From contig JADGJC010000108.1 of NCBI GenBank assembly GCA_027596075.1, forward strand, positions 9,920 to 73,919: a stretch of DNA of 64,000 nt. The letters are read 5' to 3'. This document shows, one piece after another, positions 1 to 12,277 of this stretch; the stretch's first letter is position 1; the number at the start of each line of letters is the position of its first letter. Under the pieces are notes generated by a model that was not told the origin of the DNA, searched no databases, and saw nothing but the letters and a program-made list of their open reading frames with translations. The stretch is from Rhizophlyctis rosea. Taxonomy: Eukaryota; Chytridiomycota; Chytridiomycetes; Rhizophlyctidales; Rhizophlyctidaceae. Made by a program: the position numbers and the translations under genes.

Positions 1-1271
1 AACATGCACAACCTTCAAAAAATGCCAAAAATTCAGTCCCCCCCCCCCCCCCCCAAATGGGCCCCCCAAATTCCCTTCCCCCCCCCCCCCCCCGCCCCAA
101 TGGCCGGCCTGCGGTGGTATCACATCCAAATTCACCCGCATTTTCCACCACCCAACGGACAACGGCCAACGGCCACTTGCACCCTCTCCCTGTCACTTGC
201 ACCACACAGGACTGATGCCCGCCATCCTCTTCCTACTATTACTACCTCTCCCTTTACACCCACGTCCGATCTGGCCGCGAGTTCTCTACTATCTCTTCCT
301 GACAGCCTATTGGACCCGTCAGAGTAGGCCATGAACTCCACAACGTAACCTTTGCGGTGGGACTAAGGAACGGCTTTGGAGAGTCCGGAAAACGTGAAAG
401 CTAGGAAGCAGAATGAGTTTCCGGTGGATTGGCTGGTACGCGAACGGCAATTGAGAGCAGGGAAGGGGGTCCGAAGGGAGTGCAATTTGTTTCTTGCCCG
501 CATCTTCCAAGCTCAATCTCCTCCTTCAACGCCGACAATACAGACGTCCGTCCTGTTGCCGGCATACCTACGATAGGACTTTTCAAACTAGACCATCGTT
601 ACACATCGAAAGCACCTACGCCCGCAATAGCAGGCCCATACCGGCCTCCCCCAGGCGGACGCCAACTCGATTCTGTACAAGTCGCTGGCTGTTATTGCGT
701 TGAAGTATACTCCGGCTACAGTCCAGACGTCCAGGTGGCTCTGGGTCGGTGCCGCGATTGGTTTCCCATCCAGATGAGCGTGAACAATGATCAAGCGAGT
801 TAGCCAGTGCATCAACGGGGACTATGCTCCGATGGCCATTGACAGTGGGATGTAAATCCAGGTGGACGGGAAGGTGAGGTGACATGGAGCGAACTGGATG
901 GTTTCAAAGCAGTCTACACTGATCCCATCGAACTCTTGTTTTTTTGTAGAACCTGACATACAACCATCCTAATCATAAATTCAAACGCTGCGATTGGTGA
1001 AATACCGTGAAATCCATTGAATGGCACCTACACTTGGAGTCAGCGGTCTCATCAACCATGCATGTCATCAGCGTCAATTATTTACGCATATAAACACATT
1101 CCTCGACGTTTGCTCAGTATCGCTAGCTGAGCCGATCGAAGGACTTTTGAGCTAATTCAGGTCATTGGTAATAGAAGAAGCGACCGAACGATTTAAAACA
1201 TGATACAGGAGGTTGCTAGGATGAAAAAAGTGTGGGAATGGTATTTACAAAGGACTAGTCAGCCAACGGAA
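1..1271. other. left-edge non-coding stretch with poly-C tracts
   Basis: No supported gene. It opens with two cytosine homopolymers at 38-54 and 78-93, and the reading frames through it have no recognisable protein content. The stretch ends at the 3' end of paralogue A. Confidence 0.5.
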
Positions 1272-3534
1272 TTAAATCCGCATCTGTGTATCCCTGCTCT
1301 TCAACCAATTGCGCAGTTTTCCAATCTTCGTCTCCGTAAACTCCCGCTTTAACCACCTCCTCCAACCCCTGAGCCGCTCATCCAACGCCCGGATGATCTC
1401 TCCTCCCCACTCCCCAACATTAACCTCCTCCAACTCCCCAACCCACTCCCTCCCCATCTGTCTTGCCGCCCAAACCATTTGATCGTTATGAGTAAATAAC
1501 ACCGAGCAACCCCGCCCGTCCTGACAGCCCTCCACCTTGTGGGGGAGAAAGAAAGAGGGTAGGGCTAGGGCGTCTCCTCCCTCGCAAGGCAGCCTTGCAC
1601 CAATAGGGGGACTGCGGAATACCCCTCGACCGACATTCTCCCGCCAAAATGGCATGAACCAAGAATATATGAAGCAGAAACCACACCGCACATCACGGAA
1701 GTCACGGTGGTCCCCAGACCACCGATTTTGCGGCATCCTGAAGGAGTTTGCGAACAAGTCAGCATTGGATGATTGATGTCTTGTGAAATGGAGAGCTTCG
1801 GTTTATCGAAGGATGTCCTTACCAGAGCAAAAACGGATTCGGAAGATGCGAGAAGAGGAACAATAACAGCTGGAGGCTTGAAGTATCACTCTTCTTCCTG
1901 GCTCTGATGATCATGAAGAGGAATTGTACGATGAAGACGGTTTCATAGATCTGAGTGTTGGGGGGGAAAGGGGATGATGATGTGAATAGATTGTCCACTT
2001 CATACCAGTAGCCATAGCTCTGTCAAACTCACATCGTACAACTCCGGATACTCCTCCCTAAACTTCTGATTTAACAGCCGAAAGGTGAGTTGTATGACAG
2101 GTTCCCGATACATAATCGCAAGACGCGGATGGTGCAAGACTTCCGTAGTGGTGGGTTGCGAGTCGGTAAGGTTGTCCTTCCAGATGCCTGATATTTGCAC
2201 AAGGTGTCATGAAGATCATCATCGTCATCAATGTTAGATTCAACAGGACTTGCCTAGGGCCCAGGCAAGGATCTCAAGCGACACTGTTCGGTCGATGTCG
2301 AGCCCTGCATTCTCGATGCGTACGGACGTGACTTTAGACCCTCCTTGGCCCCGTTTATCTGCGTCTGTAGGTCCTACGCTACAACCGCTACCATTCAACC
2401 GATGGAATATAAGACCATTCTGAGCGGCGAGGAGAGGGGATGTGAGGTGATGGTAGTAGTCTATTAGGGTTGTGCGATCTTGTGAGGTGATGCGGAAGGA
2501 GTCGTGGGTGGGGAAGAGGAGAGTGTTGTTGTCGGTGTCGGTTAACGATCCGGGCTCCTCATCCGCTCCGATATGACCGCCCTCTCTCATATGACGCACT
2601 AATCTGTCCCACGCAGGAGTGGGCTGACCTTCTCCACCAAACAACTCCTTTGCCCTGACACCGGCTGCCTTACACTGCTGGACGGCATACTGAAGGTGTG
2701 ATAAAGGTATATCTTCGCGCTGGAGGTGGTTTGTTGTAAGGGATTGGGTGTTGGACTTATATGGTATTAGTTGTGAGGTGGTGGTGTCGATGTTAATGCG
2801 TTTGACCTTATTCTGCTTCTTTGTGCGATGAGATTCCACTCGCTGAGCGTTCCGTTGATGTGCGTAGACACCGTGGGAGTGCGAATGCTGACGACGATAA
2901 GGGTGGTAACGAGGGTCATGGGGGAGTTGGGAGGATAAGGAAGAGGAAGGATGGGGTGGATAATGTTGGTGAGAATTGTTGTTGTGGGAAGAGATGACGT
3001 TGGAGGAGGAAGGTAGCGAAGGGCCATTGGAGGATGTTGAGGGGTTTGAGGGGGAGAGGGGAGGTGGTTGATGGAGGTATTGAAAGGCCAGTTTTGCTAG
3101 CAGCTTCTCCGAGAAGTTGAAGTCTTCCACATTGACCCATTTTACCGCCAAGGCGTTTTTGTTTTGGTGGAGATGGTTCTCTGTGGTGTTTTTGGGAAGG
3201 AATCCGATCAAGTCGAAAGGTCCTGTGCACTCGGGCTCCTGCAATGGAACGCGCAACTTGGTTATCTTCATCTCATCAATCAAAAGACATATCAAAAGCT
3301 CACATCGTCAGCTTTACAAGCCTTTCGATACCGATCCAAATCTCTCGTGTCCCCATCGTGCGCCGACTCCACTTCTAAGGAGCCCACATCCACCTCGAAG
3401 GTGGAGTTTGGGGGTCTGTTGCTCGTTGAGGAGCGAAGGGTGGAGGCGATGAGGAAGGGGTGGGAAAAAGCTAACTTAGCACCACTTGTTCCCTGTTTTG
3501 CCGTCATCTGGTGGGGAGAGAGTCTCATCGCCAT
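1272..3534 (-). CDS. uncharacterised paralogue A (5 exons, about 654 aa)
   Basis: I do not recognise this family. Exons by splice motif and phase are 3534-3304, 3238-2254, 2187-2033, 1950-1823 and 1737-1272. Together they give an open frame of 655 codons including the stop. The intron at 2253-2188 is GC-AG (GCAAGT donor); paralogue B is contiguous at that point. Seen in the protein: a low-complexity Pro/Ser/His-rich part in the first half of exon 2; a conserved core containing NGLIFHRLN; then a basic segment, a hydrophobic helix-rich exon 4, and a C-terminal domain with RCGFC, GRGCSVLFTHNDQ and a Trp/Lys-rich tail. Each block aligns with paralogue B 3.5 kb away in the same order and orientation, which supports the model. 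The start ATG at 3534 is the most upstream one before the minisatellite. No function is proposed. Confidence 0.7.
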
Positions 3535-3589
3535 CAGCAAAAGAGAAACGCTACGCAACGACTCCTCCGTTCCGAACTTTTCGTCGCCA

Positions 3590-4142
3590 TTGGGGAAGTC
3601 CCCGAAGGTCGAATCACCAGGAGTCAACGCAACAAAGCGAGCTTCGGGACTTAGATACTGGCAATACTGGGGAAGTCCCCAACGCTCTCACAAACATGAT
3701 GGATGGGGAAGTCCCCAAGCGTCAGTGACAAGTAAGTGGGGAAGTCCCCGAACATCCAACACAGCAATTGGGGAAGTCTCCGAGCAACAACGGCAGCATG
3801 TGGGGAAGTCCCCAAAAATCCAACACAGCAAGTGGGGAAGTCCCCGAGCAACAACGGCAGCATGTGGGGAAGTCCCCAAAAATCCAACACAGCAAGTGGG
3901 GAAGTCCCCGAGCAACGACGGCGGTAAGTGGGAAAGTCCCCAAACAACTAACACAGCAAGTGGGGGAGTCCCCGAGCAACGACGGTGGTAAGTGGTGAAG
4001 TCCCCAAACAATTAACACAGCAAGTGGGGAAGTTCCCGAGCAACGACGGTGGTAAGTGGGGAAGTCCCCAAGCAGACAAAATCAGCAAGTGGGGGAGTTC
4101 CCAAAAGAGCAATGAACCGAACAGTACTGGGGAAGTCCCCTA
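3590..4142. repeat. minisatellite, 32-bp unit with GGGGAAGTCCCC core
   Basis: About 16 copies of a unit starting with (g)tggggaagtcccc. In the centre of the array the spacing is exactly 32 bp. Two 18-bp spacer types alternate (gagcaacaacggcagcat and aaaaatccaacacagcaa), giving a 64-bp higher-order unit. Each core has 5-bp complementary arms (GGGGA/TCCCC). Copies at the edges are degenerate and irregularly spaced (about 3592, 3669, 3705 and 4127). The array lies directly upstream of paralogue A. Reading frames stay open across it on both strands only because the unit lacks stop codons. Confidence 0.92.
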
Positions 4143-5156
4143 TAGACCAACACAACCAATCCTGCCGATTTACCGACAGCGTCCACCAATACTTCATCCT
4201 TCTCATCCCTCAAATCCTTCACAGCAACACTTCTCACCTGTTCAGTTTCTTGTTGAAGCTACGCTGAGTAACGTACAGTTGGTGAGCTTTTGGACGAAGC
4301 GAGATAGGTGATGAATTGAGGAGAGGAGCTGCTTGACCACTTTCAGTATGCTGAAAAAAGTCTCAACGACGTGAGCTGGATGAAGTAAGGGAAATGCTCC
4401 CTCAATGCTTCCACTTCGCTCATATCCTTCAGAGACTTCACAGCCAATTTGAAATGCCGGGAGGCCTGTGAATGACGTTTCGCCCAAGGACACCCGCCAA
4501 CCCCACCATCCACGCCCAAATGGCTGCTTGTGCAGGATGAAGCGGAACCGGTCCGTCAGGTCCACGAGTTTCATACAGCAGCCCAACTGTGACGTGAGAA
4601 CATGAGAATTGGAACTTGGCGGTGTCAAATGGCATAGCAGGCCGCAATGCGCATGAAATAGGGGAATTTCGTCACACATCCTTCTCGGATCCCATATGAT
4701 GTTTCAATCCATTTGACTAGGTATCGGCCGTATCCAAGCATTTTCAGAGTATACCAGGGTGCAATTGGCATGGAGCCACTAACATCATCCGGTGGTTTCG
4801 TTCTTCCCACGATGTTTCGGTCTGTACAATTGCTCCACGTCATTAACTCATGTTGGTCCGCGCCGATGTACTTTTCACAACAAACCTTGTGGGTCTGGCC
4901 GGCTTACCTCATCCAAAGCTTTCCAGTCACTGTCAAATGCTCACTTCACGCGCTATTCTGATCTTGACATTCAAACCATAACCAACCACACATCAGAAGA
5001 GATGCCATTATTTACTTGTATATTTGGAATTACTCGAATCATGGTATGAGCACTCCTACTATCAATAATGGAATCGGCTAATATATTGGAAAAGGTTACA
5101 TACATAAATACATTGAAATGCTATCTTCTGCATATTGTTATACTATACTATAAGTA
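4143..5156. other. intergenic spacer between minisatellite and paralogue B
   Basis: No supported gene or RNA. Reading frames here lack recognisable domains. The last 150 bases are AT-rich and probably hold the 3' end signals of paralogue B. Confidence 0.45.
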
Positions 5157-7267
5157 CTATACAAACCAGACCCACTCTGCCTCTTCATCTCGAACCAAGT
5201 CCTCGTCAGTGTACTTCTGTTCCTTGAGCCATTGGTGAACCTTCTTGATCTTAACTTCAAGAAAGTCTGGGTCCAACCACTCCTTCCAGTTGGGCAACTT
5301 CTTCTTCAACAGCTCCATCGTCTTGGTGTTCTTCGACCACCCATCTGTATTGAGATCCCTCAAGCATTGGATCCAATCCTCGCCCAACTGTCTAGCTACC
5401 CAGACGAACTGATCGTTGTGAGTGAAGAAGACTGAGCAGCCGCGGCCGCCTTCGCAGTCCGTAATTTCGTGTTCGAGGAGGAAGGAGCGGAGGGCGATGG
5501 CGTCACCACCTTTGAAGGGGATGCGAGCTCCAAGTGGTGCGCTCTTGAAGATACTGCGACCGACGTTGTCCTTGAAGACGGGGATGAACCAGCAGTAGAT
5601 GCAGCAGAGGCCACAACGACCGTCACGGCAGTCTCGGTGTGGTCCAGACCATCGAGTTTGAGGCATCCTTTATGGGAAAGGGCGGTGTTAGTGTCAAAGC
5701 TCAGCCATCAGGAAGAGAAGGAACGGGCGGACTTACCAAATTGACCATGGCATGGGGAGGTGGGCGAAGAGGAATAGAATCCAATCAAGGGTTTCCTCGT
5801 CAGCTTTCTCGATCAGGTAGAGGAATTGGGTGACGAAGGTGATTTGGTAGATCTATATGATAGTGTTGATTAGAAGGTGTAACAATAATCGGACGGTGAG
5901 GGAGTTGTATGTACTAACCTCCCAAAGCTCAGGGTAGTCGGTCTTGAATCGCCTCGACATCAGTTTAAAGACATGTTGGATGATGGGCTCCTCGTACATG
6001 ACCTTGAGGCGTTCGCGGTGCACCTTCTCGGTTTTGGTGGGGTGGGGTTGGGAGTCGCAGTCCTTCCAGACACCACATGGCCAGGCAAAGATATCGAGAG
6101 TGATTTCGTGGTCGACTTGTAGAAGCTCTTTGGAGATGTGCACAGATTTCACCTTGGAGCCCTTCATACTGCGAGAGTCTATCTCGCTGGGAGGAATGCC
6201 TTTGCCGCTGGCATTGAGACGATGGAAGATGAGTCCGTTCTTAGCGGCGACGATAGGCGGGGTGAGTTGGCGGTAGTAGTTGATCAGTGTTGTCTGGTCC
6301 TCGGCGGTCATGTGGAAAGATTCGTTCATATTGACGAGGAGGGTTTCGTTGTCCGAGGTGGTAAAGGAGCCGAGGTCGTATGTGGAAGGAATATGCCCAT
6401 TGGCTTGGAGCCAAGTAGTCAGCTTGTGAAACTGATCCGTAGGGTTGTTTTTGGCATCCATGAGTTGGTCGCGCCGTACGCCAGCTTTCCGGCACATGTT
6501 GATGGTGACCTTCACTCGGTGGAGAGACACATCGTCGGAGTCCATGCGGTTGTCGGCGACGGATTTGGGATCGGCGTTGAGGTGGACCTTTCCTTTCTTC
6601 TTTTGCTTTTTGGTCAGCATCTGTTCGCGCCGCTCATGATTACGCTTTTTGGACTCGCGGCTGCCGTTGGAGTGAGCGTGGTGGCGTCGATGGGGTTGCG
6701 GGTTTGGTGGCAAAGCGTTGGGTTGTTTGGACCTTGTCCGGGATGTTGAAGTCGGACCCATTGACCCACTCGGTGTCCAAATGCCATTTCTCCTGAAGGA
6801 GATGGTTGTCGGTCGTGCCAAGAGGCAGATATGCAGGCGCCAGAGGTGCGGGATTCTAATATCAACACCAGTCAGTTATGGGTAAACACCAAATAAGACA
6901 AGATAGCAAGGATACTTACAAACTTCTCCTTGCATTTGAATGCTTTTCGGAAACAGTCAAGGTCTTCTTCATGGTCAGGTTCCACTTCAAGCCTTTTGGT
7001 GTTGACCGAGATTGTATTGCGGGTGGAAGGAGGTGGAGGGGCGGGGGAGGTGGAGGAGGAAGGCGTGGTGGAATCGGGGGAAGGCGATGCGGCGACTAGG
7101 TGGGGTGGATTGAAGACTAGCTTGCTTCGGTCGATGGATTTGCGTTTCAGTTTGGGTTTCTTGGTTTTATTGGCTTTGCGAGGAGGTGGACAGTGTTCGT
7201 AAATTAAATCAAGCGCGTGTGCGTTACTTGCGTTGCCGATAAAAAACACCTGCATGACGCGCAGCAT
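5157..7267 (-). CDS. uncharacterised paralogue B (4 exons, one apparent frameshift)
   Basis: Tandem paralogue of the gene at 1272-3534. Exons are 7267-6920, 6855-5919, 5852-5737 and 5667-5157. Matching blocks include DHEEDLDCFRKAFKC at the end of exon 1, NGLIFHRLNASG, VWKDC, the helix-rich third exon, and a C-terminal domain with a cysteine cluster (C-RDGRC-GLCCIYC) and GGRGCSVFFTHNDQF. Copy A keeps only part of that cysteine cluster. Exon 2 is 937 bases, one base too many for the required phase. Homology switches frame near 6700-6730, between a TKPATP-type segment and HRRHHAHSN, so a 1-nt indel separates the two halves. This could be a real disruption or a sequencing error. The region aligned with A's GC-AG intron is contiguous here. 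Function unknown. Confidence 0.65.
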
Positions 7268-8534
7268 GACACGTAGCGCGAAAACAAGGGCTCATGGTAA
7301 AGAAGCAGCAAGGACGAGTAATTTCATAAGTGCAGCATACTAAGTGAATAAGGAGAAAGTGGATCGCCCCATTTCTTCTCCCAAAAAGCCGCGACTAAGA
7401 CGCCCAGGTTGTTAGCAAGGCATATCTGATTATGTGCATCTTCGGGATGTTCTTGATACGAGCTTAGTGAGCCTCTGCTGACTAGATTAAGTGAGCTGGA
7501 GCATGATGCGGGGCCCTTGGACGTACTTACAGACTCGACGATGCATCAAATCAACCCAGGTCAATGTGTCCACACTCGCTCAGGCTACCCGGTTCTCCAA
7601 GTGTCCTCTTCAAAGTTCCTTCTGTCGATGCCAATGCTGGAAGATGCACAAACCTGGAGTGCATGTTTCTAGTACGACTCCCTGCCAACTTTTCTCAACC
7701 TCAATCCCGTCACTGGCTTCCAAGTGCCGATTGTGACGTTCCCTGGCCATTTCGGTCTGAACGTTTGGTAGGAGTCTCTGCGGGCAGTCCACAGTCTGCC
7801 CCCAGTCCCCAACCCTTGCAATCACTGAAACCAATGTGGTCCTAATATCTGAATGTTTTGGGGTGGTGCTGACTACCAATATGTTGCCCATTCTTCATAG
7901 ACTCTATGTGCACCGTGTCTCTTTGAGCTTGGTAATTCCCAGGAGGGGATGGACTTCTCAAGCTTAGTGCACCAACTCTCCATAAGCCCACTGACTGTCC
8001 ATGGACTTTTGGACTTCCTATACCTGGAGTTTTGGAGAAATGCCTTCTGACGTAGTGCTCGGCTTTTGGAAGTCAGTACCGAAATCGAGGTTGAGAAAGA
8101 GTTGGCAACGAGTTGTATGAGAAGTCAAGATCGGTCTGGTCAGATCACAAGGATGCAACCAACTGCGGCGGCAGGGAGGGGAGGCGCGATGTGCGAGTCA
8201 CACGTATGCGAGAAGGGAGGGCCATGGGAAGTACTTCCCCTGGTCCGCATTGCGCGCACCTGCATAAGGAGTAGTTACATTGATTGCTTAATACCGACGG
8301 GTCTTTAGGTGCAACAGGTAACAAGGAAGTAGGGCGAGCCATCGAGGTTAATCGGATAGACTAGGGTGTTTCGGCGTTCAATAAGTAATCATGGTCGAAC
8401 AACGCTCATCCCTACTGCATCACTTGCAATTATGTTGTCCTTAGCGTTTTGGATTACTGAAGATCGCCTTGGGCGCTCTCTGACTGATCCGAAACGATCT
8501 CATGCCCGCAATCACTTTGGCCCGTATGCAGCTT
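7268..8534. other. intergenic spacer
   Basis: No gene is supported. Short open frames on both strands have no domain-like content. It separates the 5' end of paralogue B from the 3' end of the KDEL protein. Confidence 0.4.
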
Positions 8535-9775
8535 TCAAAGTTCATCCTTCACATCTTCAGCACCACCACCTTCCGTCCCACCTCTTCCTCCTTTCCTATC
8601 CTTCTCACTGATACCCTTGCGGCTTTCAACAGCAAAATCCCACCTCCCTCCGGTACCCCCACCCACTCGCGCAATCCACCGATCTACCTCCCATTTCTTC
8701 TTATGCAGAAAATTGAACAGCTGTAACTGGAACTTATACCTAGATTGGTGTGAATGGGAATTAGCTCTAAAGCAATAGCTGGCGTCCGGATGGCGAGCAT
8801 ACCAGATGCTAAAAGAATTGGGCATCCGATTGAACCAAGTATTGTTGAGGTAGCCCCTTTTCAGCGTGAATTGTATCAGCGAATCAATCGTGGGCGAGTG
8901 GTGGAGCGTATAGATGGTTTGGTTTGTTATGCTACGCAACCAGAAAGACGAAATGTCAGTATAGTGTATTGCGAAGGATATGTGCATTCGATCCCGTTGG
9001 CAACCTCCCCACCCAAATGAAGATACAAAGGTAAATATTGCGCCTGCGTCACCGTCCTCCAAGCCCACCTCCCAATTCTCTGCATCCACCCTACAGTCGC
9101 CGGAGACTATAAAAAGTTCCACATTACTCACAATTTCACACTCGGGTATCCCTTCACCTCCAATAAGCTCGCCAAATCAGGACTTCTCGTTGCATCAATT
9201 CTTGCGAAGCTGACTTCTCCCAGTGGTGGCAAGGGTCGTACGTTAGTCGCACTGGTCGTTTCATTCGTGCCGCTTTCCAGTGAGGTGTCATTCCGCGTTA
9301 CGTTATGATTGGGATAAGAGGAGTTGTATGACGTGTTTTTGATGAGATAAGTTGCCTGGGTCCATACAGGTGCCAGTCGCTGGGAGTGACGGCAATACGG
9401 TGAGTATCTAGAGTCATTGCCAGCGTCAGGTTGCGCATTGCTGAATACAACAGTCATATCCACATACATTTGGACCAGCCAGTTGCCATTTCTGAGCAGT
9501 CGAGCATGATCTTTATCGTCGTCAGTCAGTTGAACGGTCCATGTGTCGTTTATTTGTAGGTTTTTGAGAATGGTGTCTAGGTTTTGAGGTGGCGGCTGAA
9601 GCGACTGCGTTGAAGCGGGGGCAGGTGTGATAGATGGTGATAGAGATGAAAATGAAGAGAAACTGTGTGACTCTGAGCGAACTAAGCAAGAAAGTAGGGA
9701 TAGAAATAAGGCAGTGAAAAAGAGGCCAAGGGGTGACATGGTGGATGGGGAACGGATGGCGTGCTGTGCAGACAT
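8535..9775 (-). CDS. ER-lumen thioredoxin/PDI-like protein, CRHS active site, C-terminal KDEL
   Basis: Three exons, 9775-9468, 9407-9132 and 8931-8535, give 327 codons in phase. Introns have donors GTATGT and GTGAGT and acceptors TCTAG and GCGTAG. The N-terminus has a signal peptide; a second ATG at 9739 starts directly on the hydrophobic stretch. Splicing restores a thioredoxin fold: NWLVQIYSPYCRHSQRLAPVW, then a linker rich in N-glycosylation sequons, then ARIDATRSPDL, VKGYPSVKF (cis-Pro region) and TIDSLIQFTLKRGYL. The usual CGHC is CRHS, so the second active-site cysteine is replaced by serine, as in ERp44 (CRFS). The last four residues are KDEL, an ER-retrieval signal. Likely role: thiol-dependent retention or folding of secretory clients. 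The C-terminal third is poorly conserved and might hide one more small intron. Confidence 0.8.
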
Positions 9776-9925
9776 TACAGTTTGAGGTAGTTAGTTCAAC
9801 GTTAACCGAGGAGAAGCGCTTGTTCAGATGCTTTATGCCATGGAATGCTCCCTTGACCGGCCACTGGTAATTGCACGACAAGAAGTGGGGAGCAAACAGC
9901 AATGGATCGCACACCCAGGACCGAC

Positions 9926-10408
9926 ATCAGTGGTATCATCAAAACTTTGTCAGCATCACGTAAGGACACCACCGACCAGAGCCCACCAAAACCCCCCACC
10001 GAAACCTTTCCTTTCACCAATCTTGCCGCCAACGCCATCCGCATTGCCGAGACTCCCGATCGGACTGATCTCCGCAACCGCTACCCCAGTTCCGACATCT
10101 CTGCGTACGGTCTTGCTGTCGGTCTTCCTGGTAGGTTGAGGGGCATCTTTGAGGTCGGACACTTGACTGGTGCTGGTCGCATTCTGCACCAGGTCAATTC
10201 TTGCGTCTATTTATTTTTGGCCTATTTTTGGCGACAGAGGCCGCAGCGTTTGTTGATAGTGTTTTGTTTAGATCCTTCGGTCCCATCTAGGACGTCCTCC
10301 GTATCGAGCTTGCCACCAAGGCATTGAAGGTCGCCCAACAGACCAACTTGGTAAATACCTTCGAGCGCGCAAAGTCCGGCGATGGCCGTCTCCACCTTCT
10401 CGGTCTCG
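9926..10408 (+). pseudogene. remnant of cofactor-independent phosphoglycerate mutase (iPGM)
   Basis: Two exon-like blocks, about 9926-10192 and 10291-10408, flank a GT-AG intron. They encode the iPGM region NAI-TP-DLR-YPSSDISAYGLAVGLP, EVGHLTGAGRILHQ, DVLRIELATK and FERAKSGDGRLHLLGL. The family's first metal-binding Asp (in DGWG) is absent. The catalytic serine of the GNSEVGH motif is lost (GIFEVGH here), one residue is deleted in the HLxIGAG stretch, and the match stops right after LLGL. Metal sites contributed by the C-terminal part are therefore missing as well. In a functional copy this enzyme interconverts 3- and 2-phosphoglycerate in glycolysis; this copy cannot. Confidence 0.75.
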
Positions 10409-10894
10409 GGACCCGAAGAGACTGTTGTTGTCGTCAGAAGCAATTCAGAAATGCTGTTCCACCAGCTGCTTAGCAATTGCGCCGCCGACCACCCAAGTTT
10501 ACAGACGTACTATGCCATAGCCACAGCGCTCGCATCTAAGTTTGCCGAAGTCTCCCTCGTCAACGATCCTTGCAACCAGAGTGCCAACCTCTACGCCATC
10601 GTGACGTCGACCTTTCAAGGGCCTCCTTCACCGGCCTCCTTCGAAACGTACTCCCCGAACCTGACGTTCGCTCTGCAAGGCCGAATCAAAGACAACACTG
10701 TTTACACGTCAACCGATCACATATTACAACCAGTGATAGCAACTTCATGATTGATGGTCAATTCCTCGTTAAAGCTCTGGGTCCTGACGCCCTTCACAAT
10801 TTTACCAATCTGTCATTACTGCGCGTCATCTATCCTGGCCAAAATCCCATCTTTGGTGTCTTGAATGCCATCATTATAGACGTGCTAGTGCAGG
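10409..10894 (+). other. unidentified, possibly decayed coding segment
   Basis: A 100-120 residue reading frame (about 10382-10750) with protein-like composition follows the iPGM remnant, then an overlapping frame with a further 50 residues. I do not recognise it. The frame change and the location between two pseudogenes suggest another broken fragment. Confidence 0.3.
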
Positions 10895-12010
<1,116 letters not shown>

Positions 12011-12277
12011 ATCAGCGATGTCCGACCTACGAGAATCGGCGAAATCAAGCGAAGTTCATGTTGGTACTTCCAGGTTCCTGCTTTGGAGATATGGCTATGG
12101 CGTGGTCGTTGATGGGTGCGTTGGGGAGCGGCGGAAATGATTCGAAGTGAACAAATGGATTACCTCCGAGCTGACAATTCTCTGTGCTTCTTGCAGCCGG
12201 CAGTCGGAATACACGGATACCCACAAGCACGAATCGTGATGGCGGGACGGGGGGAATGAGCGGGGTGGGCGGGTGGG

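Noticed and set aside
3164..3991. A 275-residue plus-strand frame across the 3' flank and minisatellite
   Set aside because: It is antisense to paralogue A exons and its repetitive part only reflects stop-free repeat units; equally long frames exist on the other strand.
3590..4142. CRISPR-like array (regular repeats and spacers)
   Set aside because: The spacers are themselves two repeated sequences, not unique, and the genome is eukaryotic.
6138..6749. A 203-residue plus-strand frame
   Set aside because: Shadow of paralogue B exon 2; composition is Val/Gly-rich and has no homology within the window.
7491..7845. Possible transposon fragment
   Set aside because: No transposase or reverse-transcriptase motif, terminal repeat or target duplication could be seen.
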